A stretch of 64,000 nucleotides of DNA from Bacillota bacterium (GTDB lineage Bacteria > Bacillota > Sulfobacillia > Sulfobacillales > Sulfobacillaceae). This document shows positions 45,810-53,801 of this stretch, piece after piece. Below the pieces are notes generated by a model. That model did no database searches. It worked only from the letters and a program-made list of their open reading frames with translations, and was not told where the DNA came from. Location of the stretch: the NCBI GenBank assembly GCA_021799435.1, contig JAJZAN010000004.1, forward strand, positions 1-64,000, in the 5' to 3' direction. A program made the position numbers and the translations under genes. Position 1 is the first letter of the stretch; the number at the start of each line of letters is the position of its first letter.

Positions 45810-46199
45810 ATGCAGGAAAGTGGCAAAGTCAGCTTGGCCCAGTTGATGTGGTGGAGCGTGCGCCTGGCCTGGGCGCGCAACAAGGGCAGTCGGCGTCGGT
45901 TTCGACAACTGATTTGGGCGGGACTGGAATGGCGGTGGAAAATGTACGTGCCTGAGGTGGCTCCGGGTTCGGAAACAGCTGTGGTGCAGGCCGTGTGGCT
46001 TGGGGCGTCCTTAGCTGCGCGTTCCTTGGTACGCTACCCCTTGCTGCCGCCCAAACTCAAGACCCGACTCACGTGGCTGATGCGGTTGGTGGGGAAGAAC
46101 AACGGCAAGGCCCTGGTGTCCGCGTATTTGGCGTGGACTTGGCTTCGGGACGCGGCTCTGGCAGCGGCGGACGTACCGGACGGTCATCTAGGCAGTTGA
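45810..46199 (+). CDS. Hypothetical protein
   Basis: The 129-residue product is not recognised. It is rich in Arg, Trp, Leu and Ala, with amphipathic or weakly hydrophobic segments (LMWWSVRLAWARNKGSRRRF; AVWLGASLAARSLVRYPLL), and may associate with the membrane. ATG 45810 follows GGAGG by nine bases; the ORF track's ATG 45801 abuts that site. It is flanked by a 230-base gap upstream and ends seven bases from a convergent gene. Confidence 0.55.
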   Translation: MQESGKVSLAQLMWWSVRLAWARNKGSRRRFRQLIWAGLEWRWKMYVPEVAPGSETAVVQAVWLGASLAARSLVRYPLLPPKLKTRLTWLMRLVGKNNGKALVSAYLAWTWLRDAALAAADVPDGHLGS

Positions 46200-46206
46200 C
46201 GCAAGC

Positions 46207-46689
46207 TTAGCGGCGGTCTCGTCGGTAAAAACGCTGATTGCGCCACCAGAAATAGAGTGACGCGCCAATAAAGAGTGCGCCTACCACCACGCGCCCCACC
46301 ACATTGGGCTTGGCTTTTCCGACCGGATACACCTCCGAAGCCAAGAGCGTGTGGCGCGCTCCGTAGACGTCAACGGTGAGACGTCCACGCTCGGGGACAT
46401 CCCACGCTGTTTCATATTGATAGGAATTGAGGCGACGAAGCGCTGCACTGGCGTTGAGGCTCTTGCCGGTCTTGGTGACTAAGCGAAAGTCTGCTATGGT
46501 CGGGACGGTGTGGTGAGGGTGCGCAAAGGTTACCAGAAACAGGTCCCGTTGCGGGGCGCCGGGGGGATTGGGCAGGGCCTTCAGGTGTGCTGACTCAGCG
46601 CTGGCATAGGCAATGCCAGGACTTGCTGCCGCTAGGGCGGCGAGTCCGGCCCCGACGAACAGCATGCGCTTCCATAATCCCCTGGCCAT
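46207..46689 (-). CDS. Secreted, C-terminally anchored hypothetical protein
   Basis: The 160-residue product has a signal peptide (MARGLWKRMLFVGAGLAALA, cleavage likely near ASA), an extracellular domain of about 95 residues that begins AHLKALPNPPGAPQRD and resembles a CopC/Ig-like fold only loosely, and one C-terminal helix (VGRVVVGALFIGASLYFWW) followed by an Arg-rich tail. This is a typical surface-anchored layout. ATG 46689 is preferred over the longer ORF start. Function is unknown. Confidence 0.6.
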   Translation of the reverse strand: MARGLWKRMLFVGAGLAALAAASPGIAYASAESAHLKALPNPPGAPQRDLFLVTFAHPHHTVPTIADFRLVTKTGKSLNASAALRRLNSYQYETAWDVPERGRLTVDVYGARHTLLASEVYPVGKAKPNVVGRVVVGALFIGASLYFWWRNQRFYRRDRR

Positions 46690-46722
46690 CCGAATTTCGC
46701 CCCCGTTTGGTACACTTTGAAC

Positions 46723-46750
46723 ATTATACCCGAAACGGGGAGATTGTCTC
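46723..46750 (-). promoter_or_regulatory. Promoter for the secreted hypothetical gene
   Basis: Leftward GAGACA (46745-46750) and TATAAT (46723-46728) are spaced by 16 bases. The start codon is about 34 bases downstream. It is back to back with the rightward promoter at 46786-46814. Confidence 0.5.
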
Positions 46751-46785
46751 GGTTTCGGCGCTGAATCCTGCCCTTGTCGGCGAAG

Positions 46786-46814
46786 TTGAAGTTCCATACC
46801 GGAGAAGTTACAAT
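46786..46814 (+). promoter_or_regulatory. Promoter for GNAT-mannosyltransferase operon
   Basis: TTGAAG (46786-46791) and TACAAT (46809-46814) are separated by exactly 17 bases. The GTG start of the first gene lies 34 bases downstream. Confidence 0.65.
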
Positions 46815-46847
46815 GTGTCCATGTTGTGAAAGGGAGGGCCTTGGTCG

Positions 46848-47720
46848 GTGAGGTATATCCGAGCCACCGCGGAGGATCAGGCGCGGATACAGGAATTTTT
46901 GTCCCAGTTTGTGGATGATTATCTGTCGAAAAACATCGATGTTTATATGTCCCGAGAAACCGGCGGGCTCTACCTTGCGATGGACGACCAAGAGCAGATT
47001 GCGGCTTTGGCCGTCATCGACTTGACTCGGCCCAAGGAAGCGCATTTAGGCGGTCTGCGAGTGCGGCCCGACCTGCAGAATGGACCGACCGCATCGGATT
47101 TCATGGAATTTCAAGTGCAGGAATCGAAACGGTTGGGCGCCACCGTCATCCGGGCGCTGGTGGGACGCGGCAATGAGTTGTCGCAACAGGCTCTTCAGGA
47201 GAAGTTGGGCTTTCACGTCGTGGATGAGTGGGTTGTCGGGAGCATTCAGGGCTTTGTGGCCCCGGAGTATCCGGATGGCGGCGCCGGTCCCGCTTGGGCT
47301 GTAGACCGCGAACGGCTGCAAGCCTTCTTTAAGGAACACAGTGAGGATTTGTGGTCAGATCGCACGCATTGGCTTCCTCGGGCGTTGACCTTCGACGATG
47401 TGTGGCACGGCGTGGAGTTAGGCGCGGCAGCTATCGCGCCGCAAGACGCTGCGGAAAGCGTGGATACCCTGGTGCTGTTCGAAATTCACGAGGGGGACAT
47501 GCACGTCAAGTACTTGCGGTCGATGGGCCATCATTTGAAATCCTTGATTCAATACTTGTGGGTTGAGTGCCGCGCTTGGGGCGTTAATACCCTGCGCTTT
47601 GGGCTGCCCAGACAAGCGGCCGATAAGCTGGCGGAGGCGGCAGGAGTGCCGTTGGACCGTGAGTGGAACGGTGTGGTGCTGGAAATGCATGTGGGTTTGA
47701 CCTCCACGACGATGGTCTGA
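46848..47720 (+). CDS. GNAT-like acetyltransferase
   Basis: The 290-residue product has a GNAT-like N-terminal half (RYIRATAEDQARIQEFL; AHLGGLRVRPDLQNG; LGATVIRALVGRGN), ending with a helix that matches the usual EKLGFHVVDEW. The second half (about 150-290) could be a diverged second GNAT fold. Substrate is unknown. GTG 46848 is the start. The mannosyltransferase gene begins two bases after the stop, suggesting a shared transcript. Confidence 0.65.
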   Translation: MRYIRATAEDQARIQEFLSQFVDDYLSKNIDVYMSRETGGLYLAMDDQEQIAALAVIDLTRPKEAHLGGLRVRPDLQNGPTASDFMEFQVQESKRLGATVIRALVGRGNELSQQALQEKLGFHVVDEWVVGSIQGFVAPEYPDGGAGPAWAVDRERLQAFFKEHSEDLWSDRTHWLPRALTFDDVWHGVELGAAAIAPQDAAESVDTLVLFEIHEGDMHVKYLRSMGHHLKSLIQYLWVECRAWGVNTLRFGLPRQAADKLAEAAGVPLDREWNGVVLEMHVGLTSTTMV

Positions 47721-47722
47721 CC

Positions 47723-48877
47723 ATGGCTTGGATCCGGCGCAGGTTAAAAGCCTGGTGGCCAGAGGGCAGAGCAGGTCGCCAGTTATGGCAGCATCTCCTG
47801 TTCAGCCGGCTGGCCCTTGTTTTGGTTGGGTGGATAGCCCTGGCGTTGTTGCCTTGGCAGTATTATTCGCCGACCTACGACACGACAAGCAACCCTTTGA
47901 TTTTAATGTGGATCCGATGGGACGCCTTATGGTACACGGGCATCGCGGCCCACGGTTATTGGACCCAAGCGCTGGCCTTCTTTCCGCTGTACCCCATGCT
48001 GATTGCCGTGGGGCATTTCTTGTTGCGCCTCCCAGTGGATGTCTCGGCCGTGGTGGTATCGAATGTGGCAATGGTACTGTTTGTGGTCACATTTTATCGT
48101 CTGGTTAGCGAATACTATGGAGGATTGACAGCGAGGCGTTCCGTATGGATGGCACTCATGTTTCCCACCGCCTTCTACATGTCGGCGGGGTACACCGAAT
48201 CGTTATTTTTGTGGCTTACCAGCGCCGCCTTTCTGGCGTCGGCTAAGCGGCAGTTTTGGTGGGCGGGCGTCTACGGTCTATTCGCGACGTTGACGCGCAA
48301 CGAAGGGTTATTTGTCGCCTTTCCGTTCCTCTGGGCATATTACCAAAAGCACGGATTCCGGTTGACACGCGATATTATTCCCATTTTTCTGATCCCGCTG
48401 GGCCTGGCCATTTTTATGGTCTATCAATGGCGGGACTTTGGGAACCCGTTGGGTTTCATGGCAGCTCAAAGTCTATGGGGACGGCACATCACCTGGCCTT
48501 GGAACGGAATTTTTATGGCGGTTGGGACAATCTGGAAAGGTGGTCCATTGCAACCTAACACTATTCTCAGTATGATAGACTTAGTCGCCGCATTGTCGTC
48601 CGGGGCGCTTTGGGTTTACAGTCTCAAACGGCGGTTTCCACCGGATTGGCTGGTATACTGGGGTGTGCTGTGGTTGATTGATGTGGCTGCACCGGCACCT
48701 CAGGGGCAGAGTCCGTTGCTGAGTATGTCACGACTGGTGCTGGCCCTATTTCCAAGCTTTGTAGCACTGGGCATACTAGCAAGGAATTCGGTGTGGCGGC
48801 GGATGCTTCAATGGGTGTTGCCGTCGTTGCAGGTAGTGTTTTTCGTGATTTTCGCTACCTGGCATTGGATCGCCTAA
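47723..48877 (+). CDS. PIG-V-like membrane mannosyltransferase
   Basis: The 384-residue product is a polytopic membrane protein. An early luminal loop (WIRWDALWYTGIAAHGYW) and LFPLYPMLIAVG match the PIG-V/GPI mannosyltransferase family, which uses polyprenyl-phosphate-mannose as donor; the Asp in that loop is the expected catalytic residue. The next gene encodes a DPM-type synthase that would make the donor. The acceptor is unknown. ATG 47723 is chosen over the earlier ORF start. Confidence 0.82.
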   Translation: MAWIRRRLKAWWPEGRAGRQLWQHLLFSRLALVLVGWIALALLPWQYYSPTYDTTSNPLILMWIRWDALWYTGIAAHGYWTQALAFFPLYPMLIAVGHFLLRLPVDVSAVVVSNVAMVLFVVTFYRLVSEYYGGLTARRSVWMALMFPTAFYMSAGYTESLFLWLTSAAFLASAKRQFWWAGVYGLFATLTRNEGLFVAFPFLWAYYQKHGFRLTRDIIPIFLIPLGLAIFMVYQWRDFGNPLGFMAAQSLWGRHITWPWNGIFMAVGTIWKGGPLQPNTILSMIDLVAALSSGALWVYSLKRRFPPDWLVYWGVLWLIDVAAPAPQGQSPLLSMSRLVLALFPSFVALGILARNSVWRRMLQWVLPSLQVVFFVIFATWHWIA

Positions 48878-48901
48878 CCTGTGAAGGAGGCTCGTCAACT
48901 C

Positions 48902-49651
48902 GTGCAGGCCTTAGTGATACTGCCAACATATAACGAAATCGGGAACCTGGGAAACATGGTCGAGGCCATTTTGTCGCAGGGCTCCAACTTTGACGTCTTG
49001 GTGATAGATGACGGTTCACCGGATGGCACCGGGCTATTGGCCGACCACCTCAAAGAGGTGCACGGGGGCCGGGTGGAAGTGATCCATCGGCAAGGCAAAT
49101 TAGGTTTGGCAACCGCTTACCTGGCGGGATTTCGCTATGGGTTGCAGCGGGGATATGAGTATGTGTTCGAAATGGATGCAGATTTCTCTCACAACCCAGC
49201 TTACCTGCCGCAGTTTTTGGAGACGCTGCAGACGCAAGGGGCCGATTTGGTGTTGGGCTCCCGTTACGTCAGTGGCGGCGGCGCGACCCGTTGGCCATGG
49301 TACCGCAAGGTGATTTCCCGCGGCGGATCGTTGTACGCGTCCCGCATGCTGGGGGTTGACCTTCGCGATTTGACAGGTGGATTTAAGTGTTTCCGACGAT
49401 CGGTGTTGGAGACGATTAACCTGGAGTCCATTCAGTCCAGCGGCTACGGCTTCCAGATTGAGATGACGTATCGCGCGGTTGAATCGGGATTCAAGGTGGT
49501 CGAAATGCCGATTGTGTTTGAGGAACGGCGCGAGGGTCAAAGCAAAATGTCGCCCGCCATTTTTTTGGAGGCCTTTTGGATGGTGGCCAAGATGCGCGCC
49601 GAGCATGTGGCCAAGGGCGCGGATGCCCAACCGGAGCGGCTTCGCCCTTAA
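48902..49651 (+). CDS. Polyprenyl-phosphate mannose (DPM1-like) synthase
   Basis: The 249-residue product is a GT2 glycosyltransferase close to dolichol-phosphate mannose synthase. ILPTYNEIGNLG opens the domain, VIDDGSPDGT and MDADFSHNP are the nucleotide and metal sites, and DLTGGFKCF is diagnostic. It would transfer mannose or another hexose to a polyprenyl phosphate at the inner membrane face. GTG 48902 follows AGGAGG by 11 bases; GTG 48881 lies before that site. Confidence 0.88.
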   Translation: MQALVILPTYNEIGNLGNMVEAILSQGSNFDVLVIDDGSPDGTGLLADHLKEVHGGRVEVIHRQGKLGLATAYLAGFRYGLQRGYEYVFEMDADFSHNPAYLPQFLETLQTQGADLVLGSRYVSGGGATRWPWYRKVISRGGSLYASRMLGVDLRDLTGGFKCFRRSVLETINLESIQSSGYGFQIEMTYRAVESGFKVVEMPIVFEERREGQSKMSPAIFLEAFWMVAKMRAEHVAKGADAQPERLRP

Positions 49652-50092
49652 ATGATTACACGCCTGATTAAGTACGGTTTGGTAGGAGCCAGCGGTGTTC
49701 TTGTCAACCTCGTGGTGTTGACCATTGCAGACCGACTCCTGCCGCATTTTCCGACCATCAGCTACCTATTTGCCGTGGAAGCCTCCATTATCTCCAACTA
49801 CCTCTTGAATGCCCGCTTCACCTTTCACCAGTCGCTCTCCTGGAAAGGGCTGGGGCAATATGACTTGGTGTCTGCGGCCGGGGCTATCATCCAAACGGGC
49901 ATCTACCGCTATCTGCTGACATGGCATTGGAGCCATGTGCCGGCGGACTTAGTGGCCATTCCTTTCGGAACCGGATTCGGGTTCCTGTTCTCATCGATTT
50001 GGGTGTTCAAAAAACGGGAGGTCGTGTATGAGCCAGACTCCCAGCGACCAGCTGTCGATCCCCACCCGCAAGGTACTGAAGGTCATCGCTGA
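49652..50092 (+). CDS. GtrA family membrane protein
   Basis: The 146-residue product has four membrane helices and the GtrA signature (KYGLVGASGVLVNL; SNYLLNARFTF). GtrA-like proteins are thought to flip polyprenyl-linked sugars across the membrane, which fits the preceding donor synthase and mannosyltransferase. The ATG directly follows the previous stop. The 3' end overlaps the ThrE-like gene by 65 bases in another frame, so the hydrophilic C-terminal tail may be extra to the domain. Confidence 0.88.
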   Translation: MITRLIKYGLVGASGVLVNLVVLTIADRLLPHFPTISYLFAVEASIISNYLLNARFTFHQSLSWKGLGQYDLVSAAGAIIQTGIYRYLLTWHWSHVPADLVAIPFGTGFGFLFSSIWVFKKREVVYEPDSQRPAVDPHPQGTEGHR

Positions 50093-50813
50093 TGCTGGCA
50101 CGGCGCTTTTGGCAAGTGGTGCTGAAGTTGCTCGGGTAGAAGACACCATGCAGCGTTTGGCTGCCGCCTACCATGTTGAGGCGGTGGAAGTGATTGTCCT
50201 GCCTACGGCCTTGTTTGTCAGCGCCGCAGGAAGCGATACCGTGATCCGCCGCATTCGCCGCCGGGCCGTCAATTTGGCCGTGGTGGCGGCGGTAAACCAG
50301 TTGTCTCGTGATGTGAGCCACAAACCCGTGCCGATTGGCGAGCTGGAAGAGCGCCTGAGCGAAGCCCGCCACACGGCCCGGTACCGCCCTGAGGCTAATC
50401 TGCTTTTCGCGGCGGTAGGCGCGGGCGCGATTAGCCAACTCATGGGCGGGGTTCGAGTCGACATCATTCCGGCGTTGGTCGCAGGTGCGTTCACCCAATT
50501 TGTGCGGGAACGGTTGCATCGGGCGGGCTTGGTGGGCGGTGTGGCAGACATGATTTCTGCTGTCGCTGCCGTGCTGCCTGGTGTCGCGGCCGCCCATTGG
50601 GACGTACCCCACCCGGGCGCGATATTGGTCGGCGGTATTATGGTTCTCACCCCGGGCCTTCTCATGACCACGGCCGTGCGGGACGGCATACAGGGGGACT
50701 TGTTGTCGGCGGCGGCACGAATCTTGGAGGCGCTCCTTTCGGCGGGCGCTATTGCGGCTGGGGCCAGTTTGCCGCTCTACGTGTACTTCGCAATGGGAGG
50801 CCGCTGGACATGA
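50028..50813 (+). CDS. ThrE-type threonine/serine exporter, DUF1212 part
   Basis: The 261-residue product is the large half of a split ThrE exporter. It has a cytoplasmic N-terminal domain with LLASGAEVARVEDTMQRLA and five predicted membrane helices. Together with the next gene it forms the ten-helix unit seen as one protein in Corynebacterium. The exact amino acid exported is inferred from the family. The genes overlap by four bases (ATGA). Confidence 0.88.
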   Translation: MSQTPSDQLSIPTRKVLKVIADAGTALLASGAEVARVEDTMQRLAAAYHVEAVEVIVLPTALFVSAAGSDTVIRRIRRRAVNLAVVAAVNQLSRDVSHKPVPIGELEERLSEARHTARYRPEANLLFAAVGAGAISQLMGGVRVDIIPALVAGAFTQFVRERLHRAGLVGGVADMISAVAAVLPGVAAAHWDVPHPGAILVGGIMVLTPGLLMTTAVRDGIQGDLLSAAARILEALLSAGAIAAGASLPLYVYFAMGGRWT

Positions 50814-51247
50814 TTGAAAGCGCACTCTTGTCCGGTCTCACGGCCGTGGCGTTTGGTCTCTTGTATCAAGTCTCGGGGAGCACGCTGGTGGTGGCCGGCG
50901 TCATTGGCACGGTCTCCTGGGGCCTCTCCAGTTTGTTGTCGTCGATACCCGGCTCGGGTCTCTTGGGTGACTTTGTAGGTGCCCTGGTGGTCGGGGCCAT
51001 GGCAGAAATTGCAGCCAGCGTTCGGCACCAGCCCGCCTTGGTTTTCGTTGTCCCCGCTATTATTGTGTTTGTGCCTGGCGACCAGGTATACGAAAGCATG
51101 GTGGCCTTCTTGAAATCCCACTTCCTTAGCGGCATGCAATATGGCATGGGCGCCCTCATGGCGGCTGGCGCTTTGAGCGTAGGCCTAGCCTTGGCTACCG
51201 CTGTCATGCGCCCTATGCTGCGTCGCGGCAAGAGAAAGGCCGTATGA
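50810..51247 (+). CDS. ThrE-type threonine/serine exporter, DUF3815 part
   Basis: The 145-residue product is the small half (ThrE_2) of the split exporter, with five helices and the family motif FVPGDQVYESM near the fourth. GGGAGGCCGCTGG precedes ATG 50810, which overlaps the stop of the first half. The longer ORF reading from 50597 is out-of-frame shadow. Confidence 0.87.
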   Translation: MIESALLSGLTAVAFGLLYQVSGSTLVVAGVIGTVSWGLSSLLSSIPGSGLLGDFVGALVVGAMAEIAASVRHQPALVFVVPAIIVFVPGDQVYESMVAFLKSHFLSGMQYGMGALMAAGALSVGLALATAVMRPMLRRGKRKAV

Positions 51248-51299
51248 CGCGACGCCGATTGCTTCACCCTAGCGTTACATTCCAGTGAGGGGTGAGAGC

Positions 51300-51497
51300 A
51301 TGGAGTTTCGTGTCTTAGGGGAAGAAGATACCAAAAACCGGTTTCGGCAATATTTAGCCTCCAATCCCGCATCTCGGCGGGGCTGGGTGGACTTGAGCCA
51401 GGATGCGGTGGTGGACGTCACGGATGAGTACCTGGAGCCCTTCCGAGAAATTGCTGCTAACTTTGGCTTGGAAGTGACTCCGGAAATGACGGAATAA
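51300..51497 (+). CDS. Small hypothetical protein
   Basis: The 65-residue product is not recognised. It is soluble and acidic (FRVLGEEDTKNRFRQYL; VVDVTDEYLEPFREIAANF). ATG 51300 follows GTGAGGGGTGAGAGC; GTG 51285 in the track lies before the site. It may be co-transcribed with the exporter. Its last 41 bases overlap the convergent DUF2103-like gene. Confidence 0.6.
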   Translation: MEFRVLGEEDTKNRFRQYLASNPASRRGWVDLSQDAVVDVTDEYLEPFREIAANFGLEVTPEMTE

Positions 51498-51771
51498 TCC
51501 CTTGGTCGACTAAACTGCGAAGAACAGACGGGGGATCTTGGGTGATGACGAAGATTTCCTGGGCTGCGCCGCTGGAGCGACCAATCAATTTAAAGCCGCT
51601 GGGAGTTAGATACTGAAAGGTAAAGCCTAAGGAGCCGCCGGTCTTGGGCTTAATGATGCCGGGGATGACGCCGTCGACAGCAGGAATTTGGGACAGAATC
51701 TTGAGCCCGTCTTCAATCGCTGGGACCACATGATGCTGCCGCTTCACCTTCTGTCGCCGGAACTTAGCCAT
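51457..51771 (-). CDS. DUF2103-like small protein
   Basis: The 104-residue product resembles DUF2103, a predicted metal-binding family (HHVVPAIEDGLKILSQIP; VIPGIIKPKTGGSLGF). Function is unknown. GAGGAGGAG lies about six bases before ATG 51771. It is divergent from the NUDIX gene, whose start is 60 bases away, and convergent with the small hypothetical gene. Confidence 0.6.
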   Translation of the reverse strand: MAKFRRQKVKRQHHVVPAIEDGLKILSQIPAVDGVIPGIIKPKTGGSLGFTFQYLTPSGFKLIGRSSGAAQEIFVITQDPPSVLRSLVDQGIIPSFPESLPSQS

Positions 51772-51830
51772 CGCGCTCCTCCTCGTGTGTCCACTCCTTG
51801 GAACCATTGTACCTGTTGCCGCAAAGGAGG

Positions 51831-52373
51831 ATGCAGGGGATTACGGCCTTTTGCGAACGGTGCGGGAGCCGCATGGTTTCCCGCGTATTGGAAGGCAAGA
51901 ATCGTCAGGTGTGTGCCGCATGCAAATCAGTGCGCTATCCCGATATTGTGGCGGCGGTGTCGGCCATCGTCTACGACAGCAGAGACCGCATTCTTCTCGT
52001 CAAGAGGGCCATCGAGCCCGGCTACGGCCGCTGGGTGATCCCCGGGGGCTATGCGGAGAGCGGGGAGGCGTTGGACCGGGCAGCAGTCCGTGAAGTGCAG
52101 GAGGAAGCCCACTTGCAGGCAGGGGACGCTGTCTTGTCGGGCGTCTACTCCACGGCGGGTACCCATGTCGCCACGATTGTGTATGCCATGCCAGCGGAGC
52201 CCTATGAGAATGTTGAAGCGGGCAGCGAATCTCTTCGCGCCCGCTGGTTTCCGTTTCCCGAGATACCGTGGGAAGCGGTTTATTTCGAGTCGACCCGCCA
52301 AGCGATTCGAGACTGGCTCAAGAGGGGGTCGCCGACGAGAACCGATCAGCCCAGGAACTGCGCTCCTGAGTGA
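51831..52373 (+). CDS. NUDIX hydrolase with N-terminal zinc ribbon
   Basis: The product has a zinc ribbon (CERCG...CAACK) and a NUDIX domain with the box GGYAESGEALDRAAVREVQEEAH. Zinc-ribbon NUDIX proteins often cleave NAD(H)-like or ADP-sugar dinucleotides; the substrate is not certain. The start is unclear. ATG 51831 directly abuts the AAAGGAGG site, ATT 51840 has good spacing, and TTG codons lie upstream (51798-51816). About 180 residues if started at 51831. Confidence 0.82.
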   Translation: MQGITAFCERCGSRMVSRVLEGKNRQVCAACKSVRYPDIVAAVSAIVYDSRDRILLVKRAIEPGYGRWVIPGGYAESGEALDRAAVREVQEEAHLQAGDAVLSGVYSTAGTHVATIVYAMPAEPYENVEAGSESLRARWFPFPEIPWEAVYFESTRQAIRDWLKRGSPTRTDQPRNCAPE

Positions 52374-52992
52374 TGGCTTCCGGCAGGCGCACGTCGTTCC
52401 ACGGCTTCACAACCAATTCGCCGTTTTCAATGAGGGCTTTTTCCGGGTTGCCGCTGCCTTCCGAGTTGCCCAGAGCCAAAACGGATGCAATGCGGACTTG
52501 GCTCGGATCAAACCGCAGGGCATAGATGGTCCGGTTGGCATCGTCGGGTTGGCCGGCGTAGACTGTGCCTCGGAGCCATCCGAACACCATCACATCGCCG
52601 GCCGCCATGACGGTCGCGCCGGGATTGACATCGCCCACAATGATGAGGTCGCCTGCATGGGTGAGCCGCTGCCCGGAGCGAATGGTGTTCCGGACAACCT
52701 TGGGAGGGGCGACCAACTCCGGTCCACGGGTTTCGAGCGCCAGAAGACTCTGGCTCGATTCGCCCTGCTGAATGCCCCGGAGGGTCAGACCGGGAAAGTC
52801 CTGAAACACCGCCGTGATTTGCTCAAACAGGTCCGGGGTGACCACGACCGGAACCTCGATGAGGAGACTGGTCTTACCCAAAAAACCTTGATGATCTGTG
52901 AGGGTCCTGCGCAGATCCCGGAGTAGTTCCGGTGTTGAGGACACCTGCTTGGCGATGAGCCTGAGCCCTCGCCGGTCGCCTTTGATTTCCAT
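52318..52992 (-). CDS. minC: Septum site-determining protein MinC
   Basis: The 224-residue product is MinC, which inhibits FtsZ ring formation away from midcell. The N-terminal domain ends near residue 100; the C-terminal beta-helix is clear (GQRLTHAGDLIIVGDVNPGA, VFGWLRGTVYAG). No minD follows, unlike the usual minCD order. ATG 52992 follows GGTGGAG; the longer ORF is spurious. Its 3' end overlaps the NUDIX gene by 56 bases. Confidence 0.9.
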   Translation of the reverse strand: MEIKGDRRGLRLIAKQVSSTPELLRDLRRTLTDHQGFLGKTSLLIEVPVVVTPDLFEQITAVFQDFPGLTLRGIQQGESSQSLLALETRGPELVAPPKVVRNTIRSGQRLTHAGDLIIVGDVNPGATVMAAGDVMVFGWLRGTVYAGQPDDANRTIYALRFDPSQVRIASVLALGNSEGSGNPEKALIENGELVVKPWNDVRLPEAITQERSSWADRFSSATPS

Positions 52993-53084
52993 CTGTCTCC
53001 ACCATCCTAAGAGCCGACAATTTGCCCATGAATTCGCGACAATCGATGGAATTTCCTGCCGGTTCGACGAAAAACTTTCGACAC

Positions 53085-53801
53085 TCAGCGATGGACAAGA
53101 TAAATGATGTCCTGTCCATGCTTGCGCTCCAGCCCTGTCTGTCGAAATCGCTGCTGTGCTAACCCTGCTAAGGCGGTGGAAACCGGTATGGGCATTTCTC
53201 CCAGCACGTAGCAGATGACTCGGTCGACAGCTGGGCGCGCGGCAATGGGCGAAATAGGGGCGGCAGGTTCCTGCCATTCCCAACCCATGTCTTCTCGAAT
53301 CCCGTCCCATGGCATGAGAAGCCAGGAGACGGGACTTTCGTGCTCCAACAGGCGTGCCAAGTTGTCGAGTCGAACCGACTGGCCCTGGGCTGCCACCAAC
53401 ATGCGGCAGTTCTCGGGGGCACTATGATATCTGGCCAACTTGTCCCGCCAATCGTCGGCTGATTCACTGCCGGTGTCTACCTCGAGCGCGATAATCCCCG
53501 GTTGATTTGCGAGGGTTAGAAGCGCATCGGGGCGGAATGGGTCATCCATGGACCATTGCGTGGTCCATGATTGCAACACGGGTACGAGGCGGCAATAGAC
53601 CTCAGCGCGCAGTTCGGCGTGGCGTCGGTGGCTCCCTTTGTGAAAACGGCGGGCATCCCAGAGTGCCCCGCGGTACCACAGGAACCAACGTTCCTGGGGG
53701 AGTGTGTCGCGGGTCGCTCCGAAGTACGCGGCCAGTTGTTCTTGCGAGAGAAAGCCGGTGTCCTTGAGCGCTTGCACGACATCAAATTGCGTGGGCACCA
53801 C
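53085..53801 (-). CDS. Replication-relaxation (Replic_Relax) family-like protein
   Basis: The 238-residue product has an N-terminal winged-helix-like part (VVQALKDTGFLSQEQLAAYF) and a middle with RHAELRAEVYCRL, RPDALLTL and EVDTGSE, resembling Replic_Relax proteins found beside TraG/VirD4 genes on plasmids and conjugative elements. The E-x-D-x-G-S-E segment also recalls a nuclease-like core; that is inference. It is coupled to the VirD4-like gene by a 20-base overlap. Function is unproven. Confidence 0.65.
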   Translation of the reverse strand: MVPTQFDVVQALKDTGFLSQEQLAAYFGATRDTLPQERWFLWYRGALWDARRFHKGSHRRHAELRAEVYCRLVPVLQSWTTQWSMDDPFRPDALLTLANQPGIIALEVDTGSESADDWRDKLARYHSAPENCRMLVAAQGQSVRLDNLARLLEHESPVSWLLMPWDGIREDMGWEWQEPAAPISPIAARPAVDRVICYVLGEMPIPVSTALAGLAQQRFRQTGLERKHGQDIIYLVHR

